Origin: Ziziphus jujuba
Taxonomy: Eukaryota; Streptophyta; Magnoliopsida; Rosales; Rhamnaceae
DNA: 64,000 nt
Direction of reading: 5' to 3'
Assembly (NCBI RefSeq): GCF_031755915.1
Contig: NC_083379.1
Span: 25,048,001 to 25,112,000, forward strand
How positions within the stretch are numbered: position 1 is the stretch's first letter; the number at the start of each line of letters is the position of its first letter. The notes under the pieces are model-generated. The model was not told the origin of the DNA, made no database searches, and was given only the letters and a program-made list of their open reading frames with translations. Positions 1-12,400 of the stretch are shown one piece after another. The translations under genes and the position numbers were made by a program.

Positions 1-362
1 TGTGGATCGTCACACATTGGATGAGAAAGAAGTCGAATGGTTAAGATCCATGTCACCAAGTAGGTATCCATGTCATCAACCTTGTCACTAAGGCGCTTCC
101 ATATCATCAAGGTGCTTAGGTTTCCTAAAATCCTAATTTGGCTAATACACATTAATTAAAACATTTTAGTGTTTTTATGTACCAACTTAACAAGCCTAGC
201 TTACTCAAAATTTGGATTTAACAAATTACAAAACAAAAAATAGAAAAACAAACTTTGAAAGTAATCCCTCAGCTAAGGCACCTTTCTTCTCGAGTTTGCC
301 TTGTTTTGGTGTCGGGTTTGCGTTGTTCATGGTTAACAATGCCATGATTCTCTAACATATTC
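1..362. other. Non-coding AT-rich sequence at window edge
   Basis: No ORF of interest, no recognisable repeat boundary. It lies directly left of the first LTR-family fragment and may be unrelated DNA joined by the truncation of that LTR. Confidence 0.5.
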
Positions 363-874
363 TTTGTTTTTATTTGATTATTTGCTGGATAAATTAATTT
401 AGGAAGCTTGATATTTTATTCTTTTGATTGTAAATTAATTAATTCTTATTTCAAAATTTAGGAATTAATTAATTCAAATTAGTTTAGAAAAAGACTTGGA
501 AATTCGGCCACTTTCCTATTCTTTTGCTATGTTGGTTGAATTTTACCTAATGGTTTTAGGGTTTATTTCTTTTGTGACTTTAGCTTAAGGGCTTATTTTT
601 CAATGAAAAGCAGCTTATGTTATTGATTCAAAAATTATTGTAAGAAGAATTCTCTTTGTTCTCTTTAAACACCCAAAACACCAAATAGTGATCAAATGTT
701 TTAGTTTGACTTATCAATGGGACATCCATAACTTATTGTGGCGTCTTCATTATATACCAAAGTTTCTAATAATAAGTTGATTAGAAGTCAAGGTGACCAT
801 TAGAATCTGAACTTAAGTTCAATCAGGACTAGTATAATACAGGTTTAGAAGTAAGTCGACCTAGTTTTATATCA
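363..874 (+). repeat. Truncated LTR of the window's main gypsy LTR family
   Basis: From about 363 this matches the second half of the LTRs at 19932-22128, 20704-21797, 24166-25281, 29943-31087 and 61933-63046. Shared landmarks in order are a stretch ending in TTTGCTGGA, the AATTAATTAATTC block, TTAGGGTTTATTTC, GAATTCTCTTTGTTCTCTTT, the run TAGTTTGACTTATCAATGGG, and a terminal GTCGACCTAG...TATCA. The first half is missing. The body carries a short insertion near 760-810 relative to the other copies. Plus orientation, ending with the family's ...ATCA terminus at 874. Confidence 0.75.
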
Positions 875-1473
875 CTAACACTGACTACTCAAAATTGATT
901 TTAGTAAAATAATCATTTTGAACATGATATATGTAGTGTCCTTCTAAATCAACTTCCAGGAAAGGTGAAGTAAGTATCAAACTCCTTAAAAGGTGGGTCT
1001 CAAACTTCTTGAAATCTTATCTCCTTAGATAGAGCCTTTTTAGATAGCACTAGCATATATCACTCAAAATTGATTATAGAAAAATCAATTATTCTTCCAA
1101 AAGTCTTTGAGCTTTTTATAATATTGATAAGCCGCATTGGTAGGATTATGAATATTATTAAAATTGAATGTATTAACCATTCATGTGTTTTCAAAATTCT
1201 CTTAATGTCTAAGTATTATCAACGTTGGACAGTACAACCTAGTTAAGATTTTAAAATTAATTTAGATTCAATCCAATAAAATCTAGTTATGTTTATCCAT
1301 TTAAGCATATCATATAACCATTTTATTATTTGGCCTTTTTAATGGAAACCAGACATTTTAAATTAATTTTAACATTCACCCGTTCAATATTTTATTATTC
1401 AATTAATTTAGAGATTTTTTATAATAATATAATCTAGATAAAAACATATATTATTATGCATATATATATATAA
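875..1473. other. AT-rich intergenic DNA
   Basis: No coding potential. The motif CTCAAAATTGATT occurs twice (about 888 and 1055), suggesting a small old duplication. It ends in a (TA)n tract at about 1459-1472, into which the next MITE is inserted. Confidence 0.4.
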
Positions 1474-1650
1474 GGTCTTTTTATGATGCGGACGTTCACA
1501 CGTTCTTATGGTGCAGAAGTCCTCAAAGACGATGGTTTTTAAAAAATTATCGTTAATACTATTACACAAATATAACAGTTTCTTTAAAAATCATCGTCTT
1601 TGTAAACTTCTGCACCATAAAAAGATTCGGATGTCCACACCATAGAATTA
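1474..1650. mobile_element. Foldback MITE, copy 1, flanked by (TA)n
   Basis: The ends read TTATGATGCGGACGTTC on the left and, on the opposite strand, TTCTATGGTGTGGACAT on the right. An inner pair of arms (about 1505-1544 and 1578-1622) is nearly a perfect inverted repeat around TATGGTGCAGAAGT and CAAAGACGATG. No ORF. (TA)n tracts sit at about 1459-1472 and 1659-1678, so the element appears to lie inside a TA microsatellite. Related copies are at 16388, 18970 and 50890, with a possible one at 49467. Superfamily not assigned. Confidence 0.7.
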
Positions 1651-4600
1651 TTATTATTTATATATATATATATATATCATTTGATATAATAATATGGCAC
1701 CACCTATTCCATATCACATGTTAGCACATATAAACATATTATATCCATATAATTTAAACAATTATAGAATCTAAATAATAAATATATTCTAATCCATGGT
1801 TTCATATAAAAAATAAATAAAACATTATGAGCCTAATAGGGCCACAAAGCCCAATTTGATATATTGGGTTGTTTCTCTTCCTTTCTTCAGATCTTTCATG
1901 TCTATGGGATGTGGGATAAGTTAGAATTGGTTATTTAAGGTTGTAGGCCCAAAAACACAAAACCTAACTTGTTTCCTATTGAATCCAAGCATTAAAACTC
2001 CCACTGGTTGCCACCAAAAAATTGAACGTCATGAAAATTTACAAGAAAGTAGAGCATTGTAGGAGTGACCAATTGACAAAATTTCAGCTAGTTTTGACAT
2101 GGCACACACCCACATGCATCATATGAATCCAAGCATGTAAGGCTCACTCACTAAAGCTTTGGGCTGCCCATATGGGCATATGTAGCCACCGATGATGATG
2201 CACTTCCACTAGTTTTCATCCTCTCTCTATCCTGCTTGTGTCTATGGTGTTAGTGTCTCAAATCATGATCCAAAAGGGTGTGAAAATCTATGAACAATGA
2301 CAACCGCGTGTTTTTCCTTCAGGTATTTTACATATATTTTTCAAAAATTCAATTTTATTAAAATAAATAAATAAATAAATTGTAGAAAAAATAAATAAAT
2401 AAAACAAGGAGAAAACCTAATCTTATAATTAGCCTCCTTGTTACATTCCAAAAAATATATATACTAGTAAAGATCTAGCATGTATTAATGCCAAAAACCA
2501 ATCACCCATTCATAATACACCAAAATTATAAAATAACATGAATATTATAATCTTAGTGCCATATATGTAATAAACATCACACACGTATATATATGAAAAT
2601 AAAATTATGGATTCAATCTATCACATATAGATTCACTCGGTACTTTGATATTAATTGTTTGAATCAAAAAGCATAAGCTAGTATTGCATAGTTAAATAAA
2701 GCATGTGATATATGTTTTTAATCACCCATTACTAACCTCCAAGTAGTCCCAAAAAAAGTAAAAAATAAAAAACTCTTCTCAAATGCACAAGACCTTCCAA
2801 ACTATTCTCTACATGGTAGATTGGCATGTGGGCGCATCTGGTCACAAAAGAAATAAGAAAATTCATATGAAAAATACACTGAAACCTCACTGTTTCTATT
2901 TTTCTTTCAAGATGTTTTTATTTTTCTCTCAGATTCTAATTCTTTGAAAAATTTTACATAAAACCATATGTGACTAGAGACTAGAAGACATTAAATTTAT
3001 ATACTGCTAACCCTAGCCTCCAAAAGTTTAATAAACTCCCTCGACTCAACTAATGGGTTCCTTCATGTATTTTAATAATTAATAGATTGAATTCTATCAC
3101 TTAATGAGTTAGTTTAGGAATTGTGCGGCTATCGTTCAACAAGGCTCATGCATTATATTGCTCCAAGAGCATAAATCCAACAAGGACTTCCCATTCAATT
3201 CCATGCCCATGCTCCTTTGTTTGTTTAAAATCAACTTTTTAGTAGTTCCCAGTCCAAGATTCCTCAATCCATACACACATGGACTTGTAAGACAAAGAAA
3301 AGAACATACAAATCATTACTTCTATCGTAAGACAAATAAATAAACCATACAAATCATTACTTATGCTATAAGTTACTTAGACTCAACCTTAAACAGTACA
3401 CCATTCTACAACAATTTCTTTTCCTTCCAAAATTTCCAAACTAATAGGTTCGGAATCTTACAACCAGTATCAAAAAATAATCACCAAAAGCAAACCAACC
3501 ACATTACCAACCATTAACCAGTATAAGTCAAACCTATAAGAATTCATAAAATCTAACCATCCATCACAAGAGTAAATAATCCACTTATATCTCAAGAAAC
3601 ATATTTAAGTCCAAAAATACAAATATAAACAAACTTTATTGAACTCAACCTTAAACATTTGGGTCCAAAATAGATTTTCAAGTTTCAAATAAAACATGAG
3701 TCCCATTGTCATTAATAAAGATAAATTCAATTCTTTACCTCAAAATTAAAGTAATTTAGTTCCCAAAGTCTTCCAAAATAAAAGATAAATTAAAACTCAA
3801 CCTTATTAGCTTAGACATCTTTTGACTAACCAAAGTCTTCCAATGAATTTTAAATATTAAACTTAACCTCAAAAATTCAATTCCTTTGTAACAAGGTTAA
3901 AACAAAAACCAAGACTAAAACCAAATTATTTCCTAATTAAAGCATGCAAAACCATTTACTTTTAAAAAAAATGATCAAACCTCTCAGCCAAGCCTCAATT
4001 TTTAGGTCTCAAAAGCTTCATTTCCACAAATCAAAAGTTCCAACATCCAAAGTCCACATTAAGAACTTTTAGATTTAAATTAACCAACCAAATCAACAAT
4101 CCAAATTTATTATCAAATATAAAGCCAAGAATTCATTATTCAAGCATCCAAACCACGGCCAAGAAGAAATTTAAGCAGCCATAGCAATTTAACAATTTAA
4201 AGCTTTCAAATTAACAACAATTTCCAACTCCAACATACAAATTCCAACATTTCAATGTCCATCTCACACATATGCGAACATAACCATTAAATCTCCAACC
4301 TTACTCACCTTAAACTCCATAAATAAAATCATCCACCTTTTACATGAAATTTACAAGAAAATTCTTAAGAAAACTTCTTTGGTGCTTTGGTTTAAAAGAA
4401 TAAAAAAAAATATCAGATTAACTTTTAAAGCTCGTACTTTAAACCGTACTAGTACAACAATCACCTACCTCAAGCATATATGTATGAACTTTATACAAGA
4501 AAGAAAATTATCAAGAACAAGGGTTATCAAACCCAGTTTTGAGTGGACAATAAAATGCTAGAAAAATCCATCTTTTGAACTTCACAAAAACCCCACATGC

Positions 4601-5003
4601 AAAGTAAAATTAAAACACTAGACACAATTACCCAAATATAGTAAGAATTTAGGCTTAGATTCGAAATGGAAACACAAGAAAATCCTTGAGCAAAAGTACA
4701 CTTGGCTTTCGGGTTTGAAGATAGTTGGAGATAAAAACACATTTCATCTTGATAACCCAAGATTTTAGTACACGCAACACAAGATCAAAGTTAAAAACTT
4801 ACCTTAAACATAAACAACTCCTACTATAGGATCTCCAAGAAAACAAACAAAATTGAAGAACAAGACTTTGGAAAACTCTCGGTTTTGAAAATACTAAAGA
4901 TAGTCCAAACTTTGTTTTGAAAACTCATGGATCACTACATGGATCACTACATGCAAGAAGTGATCAACATTCCAACAACACTTACATACCACATTAAACT
5001 TTA
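1651..5003. other. Long AT-rich non-coding stretch
   Basis: No supported gene. Short ORFs here have no family resemblance and ordinary AT-rich composition. The part from about 3000 to 5450 is A-rich on the plus strand and resembles the non-coding LTR or leader sequence of plant retroelements, but I found no termini, no primer-binding site and no repeated partner in this window. The phrase GGATCACTACAT occurs twice in tandem at about 4928-4953. Confidence 0.35.
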
Positions 5004-5109
5004 AATCCACGAGAAAATCAAAAGAAAAACAAAGCGAAGATCACGCTTGAGCTTCCAATCCACGAGAAAATCAAAAGAAAAACAAAGCGAAGATCACGCT
5101 TGAGCTTCC
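5004..5109. repeat. 53-bp tandem duplication
   Basis: Two adjacent copies (5004-5056 and 5057-5109) that I read as identical, beginning AATCCACGAGAAAATC and ending GCTTGAGCTTCC. Identity of the copies suggests a recent slippage or unequal-exchange event. Confidence 0.9.
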
Positions 5110-5604
5110 ATTCTCACATAGTCTACAAACTCAAACAAGAATCCAAAGTTTTTACTTCTAAAACGTTGCTAGATTTCACATGCAACAAGATCAAAAGACT
5201 AAAAACTCACCAATGTACCACGCAAGATCCAAGCAACACTTTAGAAAACAATATGAAAATCAAAGCCACAAACTCAAGGAACCTTGAGGTAACTAGAAGA
5301 ACTAACACAAGCTTCCACACCAACAAAGCTCAACAATTATGGACTTGCATGTTTATTCTAATTATTGGTAAAGAAAAACAAAATCTATCCACTAGAAATG
5401 GAATTAAAATAAGAATATAAAAGTTTATACGCATTCCATTCGAAGAATATATGATTTAAAATTAAAATGGAAAGTTATTGGTTTTGTATTATTGTATATC
5501 AAAATATTTTAGTCATTATTTTTTGTAACTTATAATATCTAGACCTATAAATAGAGACTATGAATCATGAAATGATACTAATTATAAAATGGCATTCTCC
5601 CCGG

Positions 5605-5914
5605 TATATTAATTATTGTACAGGCGGGATTTACAACTTGCGACATCATGGTGATAAAACTGCACCTCATTTAAAATTAAAATAAAAACAAACATACAAG
5701 AACATATAATGAATAGGAAATACGAATATTTTAGGTATAAGACTGCAAATAGAAACAAACTTGATTTTAAGAATGAATTGGAAATGAACAGAAGCACATA
5801 GGAAAAAAAAATTGACCAACCAAAAAAATGGAAAAATATATTTATATTAATTATTGTACAAGTGGCATTTACAACTTGCGACATGGGCGATAAATTACAC
5901 CTCATGAAATTTAA
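5605..5914. repeat. Imperfect direct repeat at the 3' flank of the copper ATPase gene
   Basis: About 5605-5680 and 5844-5914 share TTAATTATTGTACA, then TTTACAACTTGCGACAT and CACCTCAT in the same order, 239 bp apart. On the gene's (minus) strand the nearer copy lies 75-145 nt past the stop codon, so it is probably 3' UTR or polyadenylation-region sequence. The farther copy would be a duplicate of it. Confidence 0.75.
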
Positions 5915-5988
5915 GGAAAAGGCAAAAGAAAACACAAAATTGAGATGCCACATTGCACTCACACCAATTCCCTTCACTTATCATCAAC

Positions 5989-6465
5989 CTACTCTACAGT
6001 AATTTCCAGTATAGTGGTAAGTCTGGGTTTTTTGTATCTCCTAAGTAGTAAAGAAGAGCATACAACACTAACAGAAGATAAGGCCATGCAAGCCCCAGCA
6101 GCCCATGGTGGTAACTTGATCCCTAGGGAAGGATAGAAAAGCCCTGCAGCAACTGGGATTGCAATCACATTGTAGGCCATGGCAAATACATAATTCAATC
6201 TGATACGAGAAAATGTCTTCCTTGAGAGATCAATGGCTGTGATTACATCTTCTAAGTTGTTCCTCATCAACACATAGTCAGCTGCTTCTATAGCAATATC
6301 CGTCCCTGCCCCGATAGCCATACCAACATCTGCCGCAGCTAGAGCCGGAGAGTCATTAATACCATCACCAACCATTGCAACTACACTTCCATCTCTCTGA
6401 AATGATCGAACTACATCAGCTTTTCCTGCTGGCATTACCTCTGCCTGTACATCTTGAATGCCAAC
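5989..6465 (-). CDS. RAN1: RAN1-like ATPase exon 9 (residues 848-1005 and stop)
   Basis: Acceptor TTGGCAG. Encodes [20 protein letters not shown], the last two membrane spans with conserved YN and MALSS, and the C-terminus ending [17 protein letters not shown], then TAG at 5991-5989. Confidence 0.94.
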   Translation of the reverse strand, partial: VGIQDVQAEVMPAGKADVVRSFQRDGSVVAMVGDGINDSPALAAADVGMAIGAGTDIAIEAADYVLMRNNLEDVITAIDLSRKTFSRIRLNYVFAMAYNVIAIPVAAGLFYPSLGIKLPPWAAGACMALSSVSVVCSSLLLRRYKKPRLTTILEITVE

Positions 6466-9400
6466 CTGCCAAGAAACACAAACTCTCCAAGATATTAGCT
6501 CTTAAAACCAGGAAAAAAAAAAAAAAAAAAAAAGGAGAGAAGAAAATTAAGCAAATACATAGCAAGTTACGAAATTCAAGCAAACATACAACATCCAAAT
6601 ACTTGCAGGTTCATACGAAGCCTATCAGTACAAGATCATATAGACTAAAGAACTCAATGGCTTGATGTTAATTACTGATTTAGAAATTTGACTTTCAGAT
6701 GAAAATTTTTAAGTGCTTGAATCAATAACATTTATCAAGACGAGAACTTCAACAGATGGTCATACTTGACAAGAGTGGATATAAATAAATAAATAATAAA
6801 TAAACTTACTCAAATTTAAATGTTTCAACTTTTGCTGCTATAGTTCCTAATATTTGGTGTAATTTACTAACAGAGAAATATATACAGACCTCTTTAGCAA
6901 CAGCCCGCGCTGTCCTCCAATTATCCCCTGTGACCATGACTGGTCTCACACCCATTTTCCCAAGGCCCTCGACCACTACAGCTGCTTCCCTCTTGAGTGG
7001 GTCTGCAACCCCCAAAACACCAATTAATTTACCATTAAATGCAACAAGTATGCCAGTTTTTGCACTTTCTTCCAGCTCTACCACATAATTCTCAACATGG
7101 GTAGGAATGTCAATTCCACATTCAATCATTAGCTTCCGATTACCAACCTGTTCAACATACAATGCCCCCAATAAGCAATACCCAACAAATATAACTTCCA
7201 TCCAACAAGATGTAAGAAAGATAAAGGTTATTGCAACCCAAGTGTTTAAACAAGCTCACCGAAATCCGTTTTCCATCTATAAAGCACTGGACACCTCTTC
7301 CAGGAAGGGAAGTGAATTCTGAGACATCAAAGAGCCATTCTGGGATTGTGGAGTTTTTGCTATGCTTTTCACCATCTTTGGTTGCAGAAGAATCATCAAA
7401 GAAATGAAAATGGCGTGCATATTCCACTATAGCTTTCGCCAGTGGATGTTCACTGCTAACCTGAATCAGAATAAATGGAACAAAAAAGAATCAAAACAAG
7501 ACATAAAGTACTGATAGTTGGATATCCATCTATCATTCCCAAGAACCACTACCCCTACCCCTTCCCCACCAGGCCACCTCTCCCTCCCTGCATTTTTTAT
7601 GTTATTCTATTAACAAGATAACAATTTTGTCACAGAATCTTGACGAGGGTTGACCTCCAAACTGACCCAGCTTGCCCAACTTGCAAACTGAAAATTTATT
7701 CAATCTACTCACATTAACAAAAAATAAAAAATGTTTAGGATTTTCAAAATAAACAATGAGTGCACATAAGCATATAAAGGTGGTGCAAGTACAACAAAGA
7801 CGGAAAAAAAAAGTATATATATATATATATAATGAAATACTGAAATTATTTATTAACAGAATCAAACTGGGAGAAAAACAATTGAATTAATAATTAAATA
7901 AGGTATCCACCTCTGCAGAAGCTACCAACTTAAGGAATTCTCCGCGATCTAATCCTGTGAAAACTTTCGCTGATGTAACAGTGGCTTTTCCCTGTGTAAG
8001 GGTGCCCGTTTTATCAAATATTACGTACTTAACTTTTTGAGCCCTTTCCAAAGCATCTCCTCCTTTTATCAGCACACCGTTATTAGCCCCAACCCCCGTT
8101 GCAACCATAACAGCAGTTGGAGTTGCCAATCCGAGAGCACAGGGACATGCAATGACAACTACTGAGATAGAGAACATAAGGGCAAAAACAAAATGATTTC
8201 CATTTACAGGGAGCCAGTCTGCTGGGTAGGCTCCAAGTGCTCCAGCGGCATACCTACAAACAGTTTTCAATGACAAAAAATTGAAATAAGGCATTTAATA
8301 CTAGCCAAAATCCATAAATAAATCATTTTGAACATACCAACCCAACAATGTCAACAATGCCATGGAAACAACTGTAGGTACAAAGATGCTGGCAATCTGC
8401 AAGTCACAAATATGCTTAAGATATGTCACAAGAATTAATCCACCAGCAGAGACAGGGCAATACAATAAAAGAGAATGGAATCTAAGTCAAAATAACATAA
8501 CAATAAGAAATCCAATCATGGAATAATTTGCATGATATGCCTCTTAAGAGGAAAGATATAACTGATCATTTGAAGATTGTTCATGAGAGGGGCTGGTGAG
8601 AAGCATGGCAATGATAACATCAACTACTAAGATGTAAGCAAGACTAATGGACAAGGAAGCATAAGAGATCCTACCTACAACAAAGTTCTGTCCGCTAACA
8701 TTTGATGCAATGAAACATTTCTCAAGGTCTGCACATGATGAAATCCTAAACTGGGTCCTAATAGCACTTTCCCAATAAATTTAACTTGAATATTAGTTTA
8801 TATTAAGGAGATGAGATAGTATAGTGACATGCATTATGAACCTTAAGGAATGAATATATATTGCTGAAGTAGTGAAAGCATATTTTGCAATTATAAGTTC
8901 ACACTGTTGAGCCAATAAATTCATAGCTGGTACAATAAATGTTAAACGCAATAGATTTCCAGCAGCAGACAAAAAGATATTTCCAAAATAAATTTCAAAG
9001 TATATCAATATGTATTATGAAATTTAGTGAAAATACAACTCACATGGAACTTAAAATTCATTCATTATTGTTGAATTATCAGTATTCCCAAAAAGCTCAA
9101 GCTATTTGAATATATTCTATATTCTTAACACACACAAACACCCCCCCCCCCCCCAAAAAAAAACCAAAAACAAGAAAAAAAACCAAAAAAAAAAAAAAAG
9201 GTGGGCCTGCCCAATTTTTGGGGACAAACTGGGTGTTACACGTTTATTTTGAATTGATTAATAGGGAGTTCTGAAGATTTAAAACAGAAGCATATAAATC
9301 TCTAACTCTTCTACCATGTTGAATTACTATGATTCCCAAAAAGCTTGAGCAAGGAAGTGGATCAACTATATATTTATATTCTTAATAATAATACTTACAA

Positions 9401-12400
9401 AATCAGCAAACTTCTGAATGGGAGCTTTGGACATTTGGGCTGTCTCAACCAAACTTATTATCTGACTCAACACCGCATCGGAACCAACTCTAGTAGCTTG
9501 TATGTGAAGAGCACCATGTAAATTTATTGTGCCCCCAATAACCGATGAACCAACTTCCTTCAGGACAGGTATAGATTCGCCAGTCACCATACTCTCATTG
9601 ACATAACTCGACCCCCACACAACAGTACCATCAGCAGGAACTTTGGCACCAGGAAGAACTTTCAGTGTATCACCAGGCTGAATTAGCAATGCATCAATTT
9701 CCCTTTCTCCAATACATCTCCCATCTAGTAATTAATACATCTCCGATTTAACATATATATATATATATATTAGGCACTTAATCAGAATATTTGAATTCCA
9801 TTTCTAAAAATAATTTGGACCATTAATTAAAAAAATAAATGAAAAAATTTGTAACAAAAATTAATAATTTTGCTAATTTCAATAAAACATTTAACTTTCA
9901 ACACTAGGTGGTTAAAGTACAAAATCAAGTACAGATGAAAACTACATAAAACAAAACCACATACCTTTCCCCTTGATAATCAGCATTGCTGTTGCTGGTG
10001 CGAGTTCTACCAATTTCTTGATGGCATCTGATGTTTTCCCTTTTGCCAAACATTCCAAATACTTCCCCAAAAGTACAAATGTTATCAGCATTGCACTTGT
10101 TTCAAAGTATGTAGGAGACCAAAACCCAGTGAAAGCACCATATAGAAGAGCACAAACAGAGTAGAAGTAAGATGCTGAAGTTCCCAATGCAACCAAAACA
10201 TCCATGTTAGTTGAACCATTTCGTAGGGCTCTGCCAGCTGCAATGTAGAAGCGCTTCCCAACACCAAATTGAACAAGAGTAACCAATGCCCACTTCAACC
10301 AATCACCCATTTGGAAGGGTCCGCATTGCCAGAGAAGCAAGGAATACACGAATGGTATGTGAGGACAAACTACTCGAATGAGAAAGACAGGAATCTGAGG
10401 CCAATTCAAAATTTTCAGTAACTAATTTCAAAAGTTAGGACAATAAATTTTAGTAACTAATTAGGTGTAAATTATTGGTGGGTAACTAGATTTTCAATAA
10501 GCTGTGAGCATATAAATTTATATATCAGGAAATGCCATTTGTTTTTTCTTTGCTTTTTTAAATTCACAAGATGGAATCATAATATAATTATAAAGGATGT
10601 CCTTTTAGCTAGTTGATAGAAACCAGAAATTAAGGATATATACCTGTTCTTTTATTATAGACTTTTGCATAAAATTCCAAATATATGTACTTATTACATA
10701 TAAACATATATATGCACTTATATTGCATGTGTATATTCAATAAACCTTTAGGCTCTCATATCAATTAAAATAAAAACAAAAAATTAATGATTATACACAT
10801 CACTTTGTTTGAATGTTTTGACTATGTATCAGGCTATTATCAAGAAAAAATTTTGAAGCCAAGAGTAAAGGTATGTGGACAATAACAAAACCATAAACAT
10901 ATAAAAATATACTCACGCTGAGAAACAGACTGGAGAGGAATAGCCGAAACATATTTGATGCTTCTTCAGCATCTTTAGAAGTCATTCTTGTATAAGGGCT
11001 TGCCACATGTAATTTAAACTTCCCACCGCTCCCCCCTTCAATCTCATAAACTAAGGATCTAGAATTGACTACTTCGGGGTCAAACAGGATTTCAAGTTCT
11101 CTTGAGTTCCTGTCAATATAAAATTGTCTTGCCCCTTTCAAGTTGCTTAGTATGCTTTCTAAAATCTGTACATCTATCTCACTGCTTATGCCAGTGACCC
11201 CCAACAAAATTTTATCCTGCTCACTGCTCTGTACAAATGATGCTTCAAAACCAGCATCTTCAATTGCATTCACTATATCATCTTTACTTATCATAATAGG
11301 ATCATACTCAACTTCCCCTAATGAAGTAGCCAATGCAACAACGGCCTTTTTGACACCAGGCAGATTTCCCAAAATGCCTTCAACAGAGTTCACACAGGCT
11401 GCACATGTCATACCTCCTATTGAGAACTGGCCTAACAGGGTTCCATGAGGCTTTGTTCCGGTTGCATTAGGTTCAGATAGAATCTCTGCTTCAAACCCTG
11501 CATCTTCAATTGCATTCTTGATGTCTTCATCCTGAATTAAGCAGTTAATATATCAAACTCAGTATCCATAAGTACCAATTAGTCGATATCAGGTTGATAA
11601 ACTCAGGTCAACAAAATGGACTGCAGAAGCACAAACCAAACAAAAAAACTGCACACAGAAGAGTAACAGCCAACATCACATAAAAAATATATATCCTAAA
11701 ACTATCGCAACTTACATTATTAAATGTATTCAATTTTTTCTGATAGTTGATGGAACGGGAGCATAAAGAACTCCAATGAAAAAAGTACATTTTAAGATTA
11801 ACATTATAACCAAACAAAAGGCAAGACCAACACGCTACATGAGACAGTGCAACCAACAAATAACTGGCAATTCATTGTATTTCAGCAGTGTAATAGAAAA
11901 CAAAGTGAGAAATACGCAAGAGGAAAGAAAATGTTTATTGTATTAGACATCTCACAGCCAGATGTAACATTGGAAACATAAACTTTCATATTAAAGAAAA
12001 ATGTTGGCTCTAGCAATGATCTTAAGTTTAGGTAAACTTGATAAATGGATGGTCACTCAAACCATCACACATATGTTGAGACCATGCAGATGTGACTTTG
12101 ATATGAAAATCTTCAACTGAGAATCATCTACAATCGTTTAAGATATCTATCTATAGTTGCGGTGCTTTTAGTACTTGTCAACATGTTCTTACACGTTCTT
12201 TCCATATCTGGTTTTTCCTCGTCTTATTGTATTTACCAACATCCTATTCGTCCTACTGTGTCCATCTGCCACCTGAGTTGGATATATGATAGATCTGAGT
12301 CATCATTTCAAGTCGGAAATAAGGTAGCATTTGAGACAGATTTTAGGTCACTCAGACGAAATAAGGTAGCATTTGAGACAGATTTTAGGCCACTCAGACT

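Noticed and set aside
4925..4960. CACTACATGGATCACTACATG as a possible left CACTA terminus for the hairpin array
   Set aside because: It lacks the CACTACAAGAA continuation and the GCCGACGC subterminal motif, and is a short local duplication.
5100..5420. 106-codon plus-strand ORF as a gene
   Set aside because: It has no recognisable domain, starts inside a tandem duplication and has AT-rich composition like its surroundings.
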